The notes under the pieces are model-generated. The model was not told where the DNA came from. It saw only the letters and a list, made by a program, of their open reading frames with translations, and ran no database searches. Both the position numbers and the translations under genes were made by a program. Positions 1-8,240 of a DNA stretch of 64,000 nt are shown here, one piece after another. The stretch is from NCBI GenBank assembly GCA_964410325.1, contig CAYPFN010000006.1:1-64000 (forward strand), given 5' to 3'. The stretch comes from CAAFZY01 sp964410325 (GTDB lineage Bacteria; Pseudomonadota; Alphaproteobacteria; RF32; CAG-239). Numbering within the stretch: the first letter of the stretch is position 1; each line of letters opens with the position of its first letter.

Positions 1-54
1 TATCGTCCCAATGTTGCAGTGCGGCTTGCTCCGCTCAAATTTCTCTTTCGCCAT
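1..54 (-). CDS. tuf: Elongation factor Tu, N-terminal fragment
   Basis: The minus strand from 54 reads MAKEKFERSKPHCNIGTI before it leaves the window. This is the characteristic EF-Tu N-terminus, just ahead of the GTP-binding P-loop. An AAGGA ribosome binding site lies about 10 bases upstream. EF-Tu carries aminoacyl-tRNA to the ribosome. The gene follows tRNA-Tyr and tRNA-Gly on the same strand, the tRNA-tuf arrangement known from many proteobacteria, so the three are probably co-transcribed. Only 18 codons are visible. Confidence 0.88.
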   Translation of the reverse strand, partial: MAKEKFERSKPHCNIGTI

Positions 55-111
55 TGCTGTTTCATCCTTACATAAAAGGTTAAGACAATTTTTTGATGTT
101 CAGGATAATGG

Positions 112-182
112 AGCGGGTGAGGGGAATCGAACCCCCGTCATAAGCTTGGAAGGCTTCTGCTCTACCATTGAGCTACACCCGC
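112..182 (-). tRNA. tRNA-Gly (anticodon TCC)
   Basis: The minus strand folds into a full cloverleaf: acceptor GCGGGTG/CACCCGC, D arm GCTC/GAGC, anticodon loop CTTCCAA with TCC at its centre, and T arm GGGGTTCGATTCCCC. The discriminator base is T and CCA is not encoded. It lies between tRNA-Tyr and tuf and is probably part of that transcript. Confidence 0.95.
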
Positions 183-210
183 AAACTCTAAACATCAGAA
201 AATAAACTGG

Positions 211-293
211 TGGAGGGGGATGGATTCGAACCATCGTAGACAAAAGTCGACGGATTTACAGTCCGTTGCATTTGACCGCTCTGCCACCCCTCC
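211..293 (-). tRNA. tRNA-Tyr (anticodon GTA)
   Basis: Minus-strand cloverleaf with acceptor GGAGGGG/CCCCTCC, an anticodon stem ACGGA/TCCGT around a CTGTAAA loop (anticodon GTA), a long variable arm as expected for tRNA-Tyr, and T arm GATGGTTCGAATCCATC. It is the first gene of the apparent tRNA-Tyr, tRNA-Gly, tuf unit. Confidence 0.95.
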
Positions 294-339
294 GTTAAGT
301 AGACGGGAAAAGAACTAATCCTTTTTACCTTCTGCATTG

Positions 340-369
340 CAAATAACCTTATTTTTGCGCCATTGTCAA
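340..369 (-). promoter_or_regulatory. Probable promoter of the tRNA-Tyr/tRNA-Gly/tuf unit
   Basis: A perfect -35 box TTGACA (minus strand, 369-364) lies about 70 bases upstream of tRNA-Tyr. The best -10 candidate is the weak TATTTG or TTATTT at 346-340, giving a spacer of 17-18 bases. The -35 and its placement support a promoter; the exact -10 is uncertain. Confidence 0.45.
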
Positions 370-449
370 CCCCTTTTTTCACAATATCTTAATTAATTGC
401 GCATATTTTGAAAATCAGAAAGGCTGAAAACGGTAAAGGAGGTTTCTTT

Positions 450-1328
450 ATGGTGATTTTAACAGAACAGAGTAATCCGCAAACAGAAAATATCGATTTA
501 ATGTCTTCATATGAAATTGCCAAAGCTATTAATAATGAAGATAAAAAAGTTGCTTTTGCTGTAGAAACGCAACTTGAGGCTATCGGCAAAGCTATTGAGG
601 TAATTGCTCAGTCTTTTTTAAATGGTGGAAGGCTCGCTTATTTCGGTGCCGGAACCAGTGGACGTCTAGGCGTGTTGGATGCTTCCGAGTGTTGGCCAAC
701 ATTTGGCGTCGAATACGGCATGGTTTCGGGCTTTATTGCCGGCGGCGACAAGGCTCTGCGTTTTTCCGTTGAGGAAGCGGAAGACAGTCCGGATCTGGCC
801 AGACAAGATATGGAGGTTTTTCAGCCCTGCCCAGGTGATGTCATCGTTGGTTTGTCGGTCAGCGGTAATCCTCGTTATGTGCTGGAAGTTTTGAACCAAG
901 CCCGGCAAAAAGGTTGTGTTACGGTTGGTATTACCTGTAATCCTGATGCTAAACTTAAAATGTTTTCGGATATCTTTATTTGTCCGGAAGTTGGGGCCGA
1001 AGTATTGAGCGGTTCATCACGCATGAAGGCGGGCACAGCTCAGAAAATGATTTTAAATATGTTGTCAACCGGCGCAATGATTCGAATCGGAAAAACTTAT
1101 GAAAACTACATGGTAGACGTGCGGATGCTTAATGAAAAGCTGATGGAACGTGGACGGCGTTTTGTGGCAGAAATCTGCGGCGTAGGAAATGAAGAGGCTG
1201 CTCAGGTTTTGGAAAACGCTGGCAGTGTTAAAACCGCCTGCGTCATGATTGTCGAAAAGTGTAGTCGGAAAGAAGCTGAACAAAAGTTAACAACTGCCGG
1301 AGGAATTTTAAGAAAGGTTATCGGATGA
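450..1328 (+). CDS. murQ: N-acetylmuramic acid 6-phosphate etherase MurQ
   Basis: This 292-residue protein matches the MurQ/GCKR SIS-domain family. The phosphosugar-binding motif GAGTSGRLGVLDASECWPTF is near residue 65, and the C-terminal half has the conserved GSSRMKAGTAQKMILNM. The enzyme cleaves the lactyl ether of MurNAc-6-phosphate to give GlcNAc-6-phosphate and D-lactate in cell-wall recycling. The start is placed at ATG 450 because AGGAGG sits 7 bases upstream; an in-frame ATG at 408 has no such site. The stop overlaps the rlmB start in ATGA, so the two genes are translationally coupled although their functions are unrelated. Confidence 0.95.
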   Translation: MVILTEQSNPQTENIDLMSSYEIAKAINNEDKKVAFAVETQLEAIGKAIEVIAQSFLNGGRLAYFGAGTSGRLGVLDASECWPTFGVEYGMVSGFIAGGDKALRFSVEEAEDSPDLARQDMEVFQPCPGDVIVGLSVSGNPRYVLEVLNQARQKGCVTVGITCNPDAKLKMFSDIFICPEVGAEVLSGSSRMKAGTAQKMILNMLSTGAMIRIGKTYENYMVDVRMLNEKLMERGRRFVAEICGVGNEEAAQVLENAGSVKTACVMIVEKCSRKEAEQKLTTAGGILRKVIG

Positions 1329-2080
1329 AGAAAAAATTTGAAAAAGAACCGAAAAATAATATCCGGCAGGTAATTTTATACGGAAGACATGCGGTTATGG
1401 CGACGCTGCGCAATCCTCGCCGTCGAATCGACAAATTAATATGTACGGCAGAAAATGCGGCAGAAATCATACGGAAGTTTCCGCAAATTTCTCTGGAAAT
1501 AGCTACTAAAAGAGATATTGATCGTTTGCTTCCAGCTGATGCCGTGCACCAGGGATTTGCTCTTTATTGCGCACCGCTTGAACCAGTCAGTCTTGAAGAA
1601 ATTTGCATAGCTGCCGATAACCTTGCAAAATGTTATGTGCTTATTTTGGATCAGGTTACCGATCCTCATAATATCGGAGCTATTATACGTTCTTGTGCGG
1701 CTTTTGGTGCCTTGGCTCTTATTGTACAAGATAAAAATTCACCTTTGGAAAGCGGTGCTATGGCTAAAGCGGCGGCTGGAACTTTAGAGTTGGTGCCGGT
1801 GGTGCGGACAACAAATTTAAGCCGTGCGGCAGATATCCTTAAAAAACATGGATTCTGGATTGCTGGCATGGATGGACATGCCCAAACAACGCTTGACAAA
1901 GTAGATAAGAACGGTAAGCTTGCAATTGTTATGGGCAGCGAAGGTTCAGGCATGCGTCGACTGGTTGAGGAAAGTTGCGATTTAGTCGTGCGGCTGCCGA
2001 TAGCAGATAATGTTGAAAGTTTAAATGTGTCTGCTGCAGCAGCAATCGCGTTATATGAATTAAGCAGAAACAGTATTTAA
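1325..2080 (+). CDS. rlmB: 23S rRNA 2'-O-methyltransferase, TrmH/SpoU family (RlmB-like)
   Basis: The 251-residue protein has an N-terminal substrate-binding domain opening with YGRHAVMATLRNPRRRI, then a SPOUT domain. Its three family motifs are visible: DQVTDPHNIGAIIRSCAAFG, the loop IVMGSEGSGMRRL and the C-terminal LNVSAAAAIALYE. These motifs form the knotted SAM site and the catalytic Arg/Asn set. RlmB methylates G2251 of 23S rRNA; a tRNA substrate cannot be excluded from sequence alone. The gene overlaps murQ by 4 bases. Confidence 0.9.
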   Translation: MKKKFEKEPKNNIRQVILYGRHAVMATLRNPRRRIDKLICTAENAAEIIRKFPQISLEIATKRDIDRLLPADAVHQGFALYCAPLEPVSLEEICIAADNLAKCYVLILDQVTDPHNIGAIIRSCAAFGALALIVQDKNSPLESGAMAKAAAGTLELVPVVRTTNLSRAADILKKHGFWIAGMDGHAQTTLDKVDKNGKLAIVMGSEGSGMRRLVEESCDLVVRLPIADNVESLNVSAAAAIALYELSRNSI

Positions 2081-2187
2081 AATAAAAGAAACCCACCGGC
2101 TTAGCCGGTGGTTCTTCTTTAACGGGTGTAACCCTAATAGTACCAGCGAACGCCTTAAGGGCGTATAACGGTCTGACAGGGCGAAGA

Positions 2188-2637
2188 TTACTTGCTACCC
2201 GTAAACGGGTCAAAATCCATTGTTAATTGACTTTGCTCTGCGTCTTCTTTAAGTTGATTGCGGATATACTCACTAATTCTTTGAGTATTCTTTCCTGTTG
2301 GGTCTACATAATATCCTCGACACCAAAATTCTCTATTTCGATATCGAAATTTTGCATTTCCCCATCGTTCATATATGGCTAGACTACTTTTGCCTTTGAG
2401 ATAACCCATGACTGAACTTACCGAAAATTTTGGAGGTATCTCTATTAACATATGCACATGGTCAGAACAGACCTCTGCTTCTATTATATTTATTCCTTTC
2501 CATTGGCACAATTCTCTTAAAATATGACCTATTTCCAGGCGACGACCTCCGTAAAAGGCTTTTCTACGATATTTCGGGGCGAAGACAACATGATATTTGC
2601 AATTCCATGTTGTATGTGCTATTGTATGTGTGTTCAT
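2188..2637 (-). CDS. tnpA: IS200/IS605-family Y1 transposase TnpA
   Basis: At 149 residues this is a full-length HUH-type single-strand transposase. The metal-binding HxH is His60-Val-His62 (SDHVHML), and the catalytic tyrosine is probably Tyr124 in ISEYIRNQ. The N-terminus (NCKYHVVFAPKYRRK) is typical of the family. The protein cuts and joins single-stranded element ends at hairpins. The frame is intact and both active-site motifs are present, so it may be functional. Its ribosome binding site is buried in a long inverted repeat (2641-2704). Confidence 0.93.
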   Translation of the reverse strand: MNTHTIAHTTWNCKYHVVFAPKYRRKAFYGGRRLEIGHILRELCQWKGINIIEAEVCSDHVHMLIEIPPKFSVSSVMGYLKGKSSLAIYERWGNAKFRYRNREFWCRGYYVDPTGKNTQRISEYIRNQLKEDAEQSQLTMDFDPFTGSK

Positions 2638-2640
2638 AAA

Positions 2641-2704
2641 AAAACTCCTTTGCTTTTGTTTGACTTTCGTCAGACCGTCTAACTTACTTTAGCAAAGGAG
2701 TTTT
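2641..2704 (-). promoter_or_regulatory. Inverted repeat that sequesters the tnpA ribosome binding site
   Basis: AAAACTCCTTTGCT (2641-2654) is the reverse complement of AGCAAAGGAGTTTT (2691-2704), with about 36 bases between them. On the minus-strand mRNA the ribosome-binding sequence AAAGGAG just upstream of the tnpA ATG is inside the stem. Read-through RNA entering the element would hide it. Salmonella IS200 uses a 5' leader stem-loop in the same way; the parallel is an inference from the geometry. Confidence 0.6.
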
Positions 2705-2762
2705 TTTTTGTGTAAAGCTATAAGCTCTTTGGAACTACCGGCCTAGCCGGTAGTTTTCTTGT

Positions 2763-2802
2763 TACAAAAAACAAAACTGCCAGATAAGGCAGTTTTGTTT
2801 TA
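2763..2802 (-). terminator. Rho-independent terminator of the ACP-like gene
   Basis: On the minus strand, AAACAAAACTGC and GCAGTTTTGTTT pair around a short loop and are followed by a T-rich run. The hairpin starts 4 bases downstream of the ACP-like stop codon. Confidence 0.75.
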
Positions 2803-2805
2803 AGT

Positions 2806-3036
2806 TTAGTGCTGATAGCGTTCAACGCTTTCGACAATATCTCTAAAGATTTGCCAACAATCAACCTCATTTACGGGGATGATAATTTTAAATTCATCTT
2901 CTAGATCTCTGACCAGCAGTTTTTTGTAAAACGAATCAAACCCTATGTCGTCTAATAAGGTGTATTCGTCAATTTCCCAAAAGTTAGGAAAGATAGCCTC
3001 CATCATTTCCTTGATTTTGTTCTCTAATTTTTTCAT
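2806..3036 (-). CDS. Acyl carrier protein-like protein
   Basis: A 76-residue acidic helical protein with the ACP layout: helix 1, then IGFDSF, whose serine (about residue 35) would carry 4'-phosphopantetheine, then a helix LEDEFKIIIPVNEVDCW resembling the recognition helix of ACPs. The usual DSL is DSF here. It is probably a specialised carrier rather than the fatty-acid AcpP. No synthase or phosphopantetheinyl transferase is next to it, so the pathway is unknown. The isolated position beside an IS element and its own terminator suggest a single-gene unit. Confidence 0.72.
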   Translation of the reverse strand: MKKLENKIKEMMEAIFPNFWEIDEYTLLDDIGFDSFYKKLLVRDLEDEFKIIIPVNEVDCWQIFRDIVESVERYQH

Positions 3037-3164
3037 ACTAATATTATTAATTATTTGTTTTGATTACCTATTGTTGCGCCAATACAAAAACGAGTCAAGA
3101 CTTTTTCAAAAGCAACGCAAAACTCTTTATATATTCCATATGTCCAAAATATTTATGCAGGATT

Positions 3165-3971
3165 CTATTCTTCAAAATTATGTTTAGCTAACTCTTCTTC
3201 AATAGCCGCCGCTAAATCATCATTAATCGGTGCGCTGTTTTCTTCGGCCACATCCATATTGTCAGATGATGGATTTTGCTGTTTTAGAATTTCGGATTCG
3301 GTATTTAAGGCTTCTGAAAGCTCATCGGCCGGAATTATTACGGTTTCCTCCTCAAGTATTTTATAGTCTTCTTTGATATTTAGAAGGTTTTCCGGACCAC
3401 CGTTATTTTCCTGTGTATCTGAAGTATTTAAGTTTTCAGGATTTTCAACTTTATATATTGAATCTTTGAATTGAATTGTTTCTGATATCGGCAAGTTTGC
3501 CGTTTTGCCTTTATCCTGTTGATTTTTAATTTCGCGCAAAGACGGCAGATTGTCGCGAGCGGCAAGCTGTTCTTCTGTTAGAAGTAGCTCGGGATTTAGC
3601 TCTCCATTAAAACACCTGATTAGCCAAACATCATAAATTGGGTGTTCAATTGCGTTAACCGCCGGCGAAGAAGAAAACATCCAGCCCTTAAAAATATTAA
3701 ATTCCTCTTCATCAAAACTTTTATCGGTAACATCAACGAAAGCCGAATTTTCCGGAACTTCTTCTTCCGGACGGGTTTTGCAGGCGCGGACAACAACTGA
3801 AAAGGTCCCGAATTTGACTTCACCGCCGACTGGCACTTCAATCATATTGACTCGGCCAGTAATTTTATCCATAGCTTGCATTTGTGCCACATTTGTATCT
3901 ATATCTTCTGCATAAGCCGAAGAAACAGTTAATAAAACGGCTGATAAGCCATAAAATATATTAGTTTTCAT
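3165..3971 (-). CDS. DUF2155 exported protein
   Basis: A secreted protein of about 268 residues. After the signal peptide MKTNIFYGLSAVLLTVSSAYA comes a DUF2155 domain with VNMIEVPVGGEVKFGTFSVVV, a cysteine in RACKTRPEEE, FKGWMFSSSPAVNAIEHPIYDVWLIRC. This domain is typical of alphaproteobacteria and has no established function. The C-terminal 140 residues are acidic, rich in Glu and Asn, and look disordered. The start at 3971 is preferred over 3977 because the weak GGA site is better spaced. The gene overlaps the end of the MlaD-type gene, so it is in an operon with the two MlaD proteins and probably acts in the envelope. Confidence 0.85.
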   Translation of the reverse strand: MKTNIFYGLSAVLLTVSSAYAEDIDTNVAQMQAMDKITGRVNMIEVPVGGEVKFGTFSVVVRACKTRPEEEVPENSAFVDVTDKSFDEEEFNIFKGWMFSSSPAVNAIEHPIYDVWLIRCFNGELNPELLLTEEQLAARDNLPSLREIKNQQDKGKTANLPISETIQFKDSIYKVENPENLNTSDTQENNGGPENLLNIKEDYKILEEETVIIPADELSEALNTESEILKQQNPSSDNMDVAEENSAPINDDLAAAIEEELAKHNFEE

Positions 3972-4419
3972 TGCCATTGTCCGTTACCATGAAAATAATT
4001 TCGCCGACCATATCTTCTAAGGTTTTAAAATCTTTAGTATTGGCAAAAGCTTCGCCGTTTTTAAGATATTCTTTGGATTTCCCTGGTTCTATTTTAACAA
4101 ACTTATCACCAATTAGGCCATCACCGACAATGGCAGCCTGACTGTCTTTGGGCAGCTTAACATCCTGGGCAATACTTAAAATGACGTCAACCGTATAATC
4201 TTCGTTATCCAGCTTTTGATTAACAACCGTACCCACTTTAATGCCATTGATGCGAACGTCTGATCCAACGTTTAAGCCGCCGACTTTTAGAAATTTAGCC
4301 TTTACTTCATAACCTTTGATAACTTGAAGGTCTGATACGCGGTAGGCAAAAAGCAAAAATAAGATGGCAATGGTTAAAATCACAAAGCCCATAATAGTTT
4401 CAACAGGTTTTTTGTTCAT
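3961..4419 (-). CDS. MlaD-family lipid transport protein, second copy
   Basis: This 152-residue protein has one N-terminal membrane anchor (residues 9-27) and one MCE domain, from VKAKFLKVGGLNVGSDVRINGIKVGTV to the hydrophobic IVGDGLIGDKFVKIEPG. MCE proteins form hexameric rings that bind phospholipid in the periplasm between the Mla ABC transporter and the outer membrane. AGGAGA lies upstream of the ATG. It follows a related MlaD-like gene by 9 bases. No MlaE or MlaF gene is in the window, so the partner transporter must be elsewhere. Confidence 0.88.
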   Translation of the reverse strand: MNKKPVETIMGFVILTIAILFLLFAYRVSDLQVIKGYEVKAKFLKVGGLNVGSDVRINGIKVGTVVNQKLDNEDYTVDVILSIAQDVKLPKDSQAAIVGDGLIGDKFVKIEPGKSKEYLKNGEAFANTKDFKTLEDMVGEIIFMVTDNGNEN

Positions 4420-4428
4420 GACATTCTC

Positions 4429-4941
4429 CTACAATTCATCGTCCGATAAGGTGTTTGAGGATACTTGGCGTTTTGCTTTACCCAAGGCAACAATACGGTC
4501 AAGCAATTCTTCTAAAACCATAGCATCCTGTGTGTAATTGAAATGTCCACCGTCAGGAATATAATCTTCCGAACCACCCGGTTCAATTTCAATATACTTG
4601 CTTCCCATCAAACCAGAACTGACAATTGATGCGCTACTGTCATCAGGAATTTTCAGGCCATCTTTGATTTCAAGTTTAAGGGTGGCACTGAAATTTGGTT
4701 CAAGCTCTGCATCAACGATCCGTCCAATATCGACGCCTGCCATTCGTACCTTATCGCCGACCAACAGCCCATCCGTGCGGCCGAATGTGGCTTTGACATA
4801 ATAAAAATATTCATCCACATGCTTATAATTGTGTTGGGAAAAGGCCATAAAGAAAAACACACCGCAAAACAGCAAAATTGCTAGTAACCCGAAATTGAAA
4901 GCTTTACTTTCTTCTTTTGAAAATTTTTCCCGCAAGGTCAT
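4429..4941 (-). CDS. MlaD-family lipid transport protein, first copy
   Basis: A 170-residue MCE protein: membrane segment at residues 18-35, MCE core with FGRTDGLLVGDKVRMAGVDIGRIV and SIVSSGLMGSKYIEIEPGG, then a short C-terminal helix. It is a clear paralogue of the next gene. The annotated ATG abuts its GGAG ribosome site with no spacing; the TTG two codons later, at 4935, is better placed and may be the true start. The two MCE proteins could form mixed or alternative rings. Confidence 0.85.
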   Translation of the reverse strand: MTLREKFSKEESKAFNFGLLAILLFCGVFFFMAFSQHNYKHVDEYFYYVKATFGRTDGLLVGDKVRMAGVDIGRIVDAELEPNFSATLKLEIKDGLKIPDDSSASIVSSGLMGSKYIEIEPGGSEDYIPDGGHFNYTQDAMVLEELLDRIVALGKAKRQVSSNTLSDDEL

Positions 4942-5132
4942 CTCCGTTTATCTTTTTTATCAATAAGTTAAATTTTGAGTTTTGTCATCAGAATTTTTTT
5001 CATGATTTTCCTCAAAGTTTGTGTATCAAAGCCGTCTTCCTTACCGCTACCGTTGTTAAAAAAGCAAAATAGCAAAAATTTTCATATGGTTTTCTTTCCA
5101 TAATACGTTAAGCATATTGTAATATAAAAGCC

Positions 5133-5873
5133 TTAAATGTCAATTGTGAAAAAAGATTTTCCTTCACGAAGAATCTTATCAGCCACTTGGGTATATGCTC
5201 CGTCCGGTTGATACATATAAAAGGGTGGGAGAATAACGGTCGGCGTTTTGGAATCTTTTTGAGCGGCAATTAGTATCCGTTTGGCCTGCTGTCCAGGTTT
5301 GGAATAAATGGGAATGATTTTTATGCCACCGGCGCGGCCGAAAAACGTACATAAAATTTCATCCAAAGCTTCAACGCGGTTAATCAGATAAATCCGGCCG
5401 AAAGGTTTGAGCATTTTCAAACAGAACTGCAACCAACCATGTAAAGAAAATCGAGAATGATTATGCGCCAAGGCTTTGCTTAGATTCGGCGAAGGTTGAT
5501 CGTGTTCTGAATATGGCGGATTGCTGATGACATGGTTAAAAGAACAAGGAGAAAACAGAAGTTTTTTTTCACGGATATCTGCAAGATGAAAGGAAACATT
5601 GGCAAAACCATTTGTGGCAGCACTTTGATTGGAAAGTTCAACCAGCTGAGGCTGAATTTCCAATCCAGCGATGGAATTTTCAGGAAAACGATATGCTAGG
5701 CATAGTGAAACGGCGCCGGTGCCAGAACCAACGTCAAGAATCGTTTCAGAGGGCTTAATATTTTCTACCAAAGAGGAAAGAAGCACCGCGTCGGAAGACG
5801 CTCGATATCCGTCAATCGGTTGGAAAATCCGGACTTTTTTATTTAATAGGTAATCTTTGCTGTAATTATCCAT
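5133..5873 (-). CDS. tRNA1(Val) adenine-37 N6-methyltransferase-like protein (TrmN6 family)
   Basis: A 246-residue class I SAM-dependent methyltransferase. Motif I is ILDVGSGTGAVSLCLA (about residues 40-55), and the catalytic (N/D)PPY motif is ISNPPYSEHDQP, which marks N-methyltransferases acting on exocyclic amino groups. The opening DYLLNKKVRIFQPIDGYRASSDAVLLSSLV is typical of the TrmN6/YfiC family, which makes m6A37 in tRNA-Val. An AAGGA site precedes the ATG. Other substrates within the family cannot be excluded. Confidence 0.82.
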   Translation of the reverse strand: MDNYSKDYLLNKKVRIFQPIDGYRASSDAVLLSSLVENIKPSETILDVGSGTGAVSLCLAYRFPENSIAGLEIQPQLVELSNQSAATNGFANVSFHLADIREKKLLFSPCSFNHVISNPPYSEHDQPSPNLSKALAHNHSRFSLHGWLQFCLKMLKPFGRIYLINRVEALDEILCTFFGRAGGIKIIPIYSKPGQQAKRILIAAQKDSKTPTVILPPFYMYQPDGAYTQVADKILREGKSFFTIDI

Positions 5874-5924
5874 GTTAAGTTCCTTTATCTCCTTTTAACA
5901 TAAAAAATTTAATGATTAAATAAC

Positions 5925-5960
5925 AAAAAAAACACTCCTTTCTTATTAGAAAGGAGTGTT
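5925..5960 (-). terminator. Rho-independent terminator downstream of the ferredoxin gene
   Basis: On the minus strand AACACTCCTTTCT pairs with AGAAAGGAGTGTT around a 4-base loop, followed by eight T residues. It lies 20 bases after the ferredoxin stop, between that gene and trmN6. Confidence 0.88.
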
Positions 5961-5979
5961 AAATCAATATACTGTCCGA

Positions 5980-6219
5980 TTAGTCATTGGCGCTGGGACA
6001 AATTTTGGCCTGTTCGGCATTAAATTTTATAAATTTCTCGTCAGCATCGGCGTCATTGACAATAGCCCCCTGCGGGCATTCGGAAACACAGACGCCACAG
6101 TCAATACAAACGTTAGGATCAACAACCAGCTGGGTATCACATTCATGAAAAGCATCTACCGGACATACGCTGGCGCAAGCTTTGCACTTGATGCAGCTGT
6201 CATTTACTACGGAAGGCAT
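5980..6219 (-). CDS. Ferredoxin with two [4Fe-4S] motifs
   Basis: A 79-residue protein with two motifs: CIKCKACASVCPVDAF (residues 9-24) and CIDCGVCVSECPQGAI (about 38-53). Each supplies three cysteines to its own cluster and the fourth to the other, the bacterial dicluster pattern. It is a small soluble electron carrier; the redox partner is not evident from the neighbours. A GAGGAGA ribosome site lies upstream, and the gene has its own terminator, so it is probably monocistronic. Confidence 0.93.
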   Translation of the reverse strand: MPSVVNDSCIKCKACASVCPVDAFHECDTQLVVDPNVCIDCGVCVSECPQGAIVNDADADEKFIKFNAEQAKICPSAND

Positions 6220-6309
6220 ATTTTATCTCCTCAAATTAATTAACTTTTAATTCAGGGCATATCTTTAGCGCATTTGAAAATAAAAGCAAGCAAAATTTTA
6301 TGGAAAACA

Positions 6310-6338
6310 CTTGCGAAGGAAATTTTTTATTCCCATAT
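6310..6338 (+). promoter_or_regulatory. Probable heat-shock (RpoH, sigma-32) promoter of htpG
   Basis: CTTG at 6310-6313 and CCCATAT at 6332-6338 are separated by 18 bases, about 35 bases before the htpG start. This fits the CTTG-N17/18-CYTATNT pattern reported for alphaproteobacterial sigma-32 promoters, and htpG is a usual member of that regulon. Confidence 0.65.
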
Positions 6339-6371
6339 AGAAAATATGTTTTTTAACCAAAGGAGTTCAAA

Positions 6372-8210
6372 ATGAGCGAGAAAAGAGAATTTCAAACCGA
6401 AGTAACCAAACTTTTGGATATTGTGATTAACTCGTTGTATTCTGAAAAATACATTTTTTTAAGAGAACTGATTTCAAATGCCAGCGACGCTTGCGATAAG
6501 TTAAAATACTGGATGCTGACGAATCCGGATATTGTTAAGCCGTCCGGTGAATTTAAAATTAAGATTATTCCCGATGAAAAAGAAAAAACACTTATTGTTT
6601 CTGATAACGGAATAGGCATGAATAAAGATGATCTGATTAACCATATCGGGACAATTGCCAAATCTGGTACGGCAGATTTTGTGCGCAATGTTAAGGATAA
6701 CGGTTCGGTGGTAGACTTAATCGGGCAATTTGGCGTTGGTTTTTATTCAGCGTTTATGGTGGCTCAGAAAGTTGAAATTACGACTAAGAAAGCTGGTGAA
6801 GAACAAGCTTGGAAGTGGGTTTCCGACGGGCTTAGCGGTTATGAGATTTCGAAAACGGAGAGAGAAACAAACGGAACGGATATCAAACTTTTCTTAAAAG
6901 ATGATGCCAAAGATTTTATTGATACAATTTATTTAAGGCATGTTATCCGCACTTATTCCGATCATGTTGAGTATCCGATTGTGTTGGATTTAGGTAAAGC
7001 TGGCGAGGAAACGGTTAATACGGCGTCGGCTTTATGGACGCGGAATAAAGCGGATATTACGGAAGAGCAATATAAAGAATTTTACCGCCATATTTCAAAA
7101 AATTTTGATGATCCTTGGCTAACGCTGCATTTTAAAGCGGAAGGAAGCATTGAATACAATGCGCTTTTATACATTCCGTCTGCGGCGCCGTATGATTTGT
7201 TCCAGCCTGATCGGCAACAGAGCCTTAAACTTTATGTCAATAAAGTATTTATCTCTGATAAAGTTGAGGGGTTGATGCCGGCATATTTACGTTTTATCAA
7301 AGGTGTGATTGACAGTTCGGATCTGCCGCTTAATATCTCGCGCGAAATGCTGCAACAAAGCGCGTTGCTGGCAAAAATCCGTCAAGGAACGGTTTCCAGA
7401 ATCTTAAAAGAATTGAAAAAACGGACTAAAGATTATGAGGATTATTTGAAATTTTGGAAAGCTTTCGGCATTGCTTTCAAAGAAGGCATCTATGAAGATT
7501 TCTCCAATCGTGAAGAGGTAGCAGCATTGTCTTTGTTTGCTTCCACCAATTCCGAAGAAAAGCTGACATCGCTTGATGAATATATTTCGCGGGCGAAACC
7601 GGAGCAGAAAACAATTTATTATGTTACGGGTGATGATGTGCCGACGCTGCGTAATAATCCGCAATTGGAAGCCTTTAAAGAAAAAGACATTGAGGTACTA
7701 CTTTTAACCGATCCGATTGATGAGTTCTGGACGCAGACTCTGCCGAATTATAAAACTTTTTCCATTAAACACATTTCACAAGCCGACGTCGACTTAAACA
7801 TTAAGCGTAAAGATAAGAAAGCTGAAGAAGGAGATTTAAAAAAACTAACAGATTTGATGACGGAAATGTTTAAAAATGAAGTTGGTAAAGTTATTACAAC
7901 CGAAAAGCTGACAAAGAGCCCGGCAGCGCTTAATGTGGAAAACGGGCAGATGAGTATTCATCTGGAGCGTTTAATGCGCAACCACCAACAACAAACTGCA
8001 TTTGCCAGCACTCGGATTCTGGAAATTAATCCATATCATCCGCTGATTATTAAGCTGGCAGAAATGCTTGGCAACGACGATAAAAAAACAGAAATTGAAG
8101 AGGTTTCGAGACTAATTTTGGATCAGGCAAAAATTGCCGAAGGTGAAGCTGTCTCTGATCCATCGTTTTTTTCTGAAAAAATCAGTGAGTACATATTAAA
8201 AGGAATGTAA
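6372..8210 (+). CDS. htpG: Chaperone protein HtpG (Hsp90)
   Basis: A full-length 612-residue Hsp90. The GHKL ATPase motifs are ELISNASDACDKLKY (Mg-binding Asn near residue 36), SDNGIGM, IAKSGT and GQFGVGFYSAFMV. The middle domain has the catalytic-loop region NISREMLQQSALL, and a C-terminal dimerisation domain follows. HtpG is an ATP-dependent cytosolic chaperone that works with DnaK on late folding. A GGAG site precedes the ATG. The upstream sigma-32-like promoter and downstream terminator indicate a single-gene heat-shock unit. Confidence 0.97.
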   Translation: MSEKREFQTEVTKLLDIVINSLYSEKYIFLRELISNASDACDKLKYWMLTNPDIVKPSGEFKIKIIPDEKEKTLIVSDNGIGMNKDDLINHIGTIAKSGTADFVRNVKDNGSVVDLIGQFGVGFYSAFMVAQKVEITTKKAGEEQAWKWVSDGLSGYEISKTERETNGTDIKLFLKDDAKDFIDTIYLRHVIRTYSDHVEYPIVLDLGKAGEETVNTASALWTRNKADITEEQYKEFYRHISKNFDDPWLTLHFKAEGSIEYNALLYIPSAAPYDLFQPDRQQSLKLYVNKVFISDKVEGLMPAYLRFIKGVIDSSDLPLNISREMLQQSALLAKIRQGTVSRILKELKKRTKDYEDYLKFWKAFGIAFKEGIYEDFSNREEVAALSLFASTNSEEKLTSLDEYISRAKPEQKTIYYVTGDDVPTLRNNPQLEAFKEKDIEVLLLTDPIDEFWTQTLPNYKTFSIKHISQADVDLNIKRKDKKAEEGDLKKLTDLMTEMFKNEVGKVITTEKLTKSPAALNVENGQMSIHLERLMRNHQQQTAFASTRILEINPYHPLIIKLAEMLGNDDKKTEIEEVSRLILDQAKIAEGEAVSDPSFFSEKISEYILKGM

Positions 8211-8212
8211 TT

Positions 8213-8240
8213 AAAAACCCGGTGTTTATATCGGGTTTTT
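8213..8240 (+). terminator. Rho-independent terminator of htpG
   Basis: AAAAACCCG pairs with CGGGTTTTT directly after the htpG stop codon, and the T run forms the end of the stem. Confidence 0.85.

Larger units (their letters stand above)
2090..2757 (-). mobile_element. IS200-like insertion sequence (boundaries approximate)
   Basis: A single Y1 transposase gene (2188-2637) is flanked by two closely similar short hairpins, CCACCGGC-TTA-GCCGGTGG at 2093-2111 and ACTACCGGC-CTA-GCCGGTAGT at 2734-2754. IS200/IS605 elements have subterminal hairpins instead of terminal inverted repeats, and make no target duplication, so the exact cleavage sites cannot be set by eye. No TnpB gene is present, so this is the IS200 rather than the IS605 type. 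The element sits between rlmB and the ACP-like gene. Confidence 0.75.

Noticed and set aside
188..382. Minus-strand frame across tRNA-Tyr
   Set aside because: It overlaps a clear tRNA and its promoter and has no homologous-looking content.
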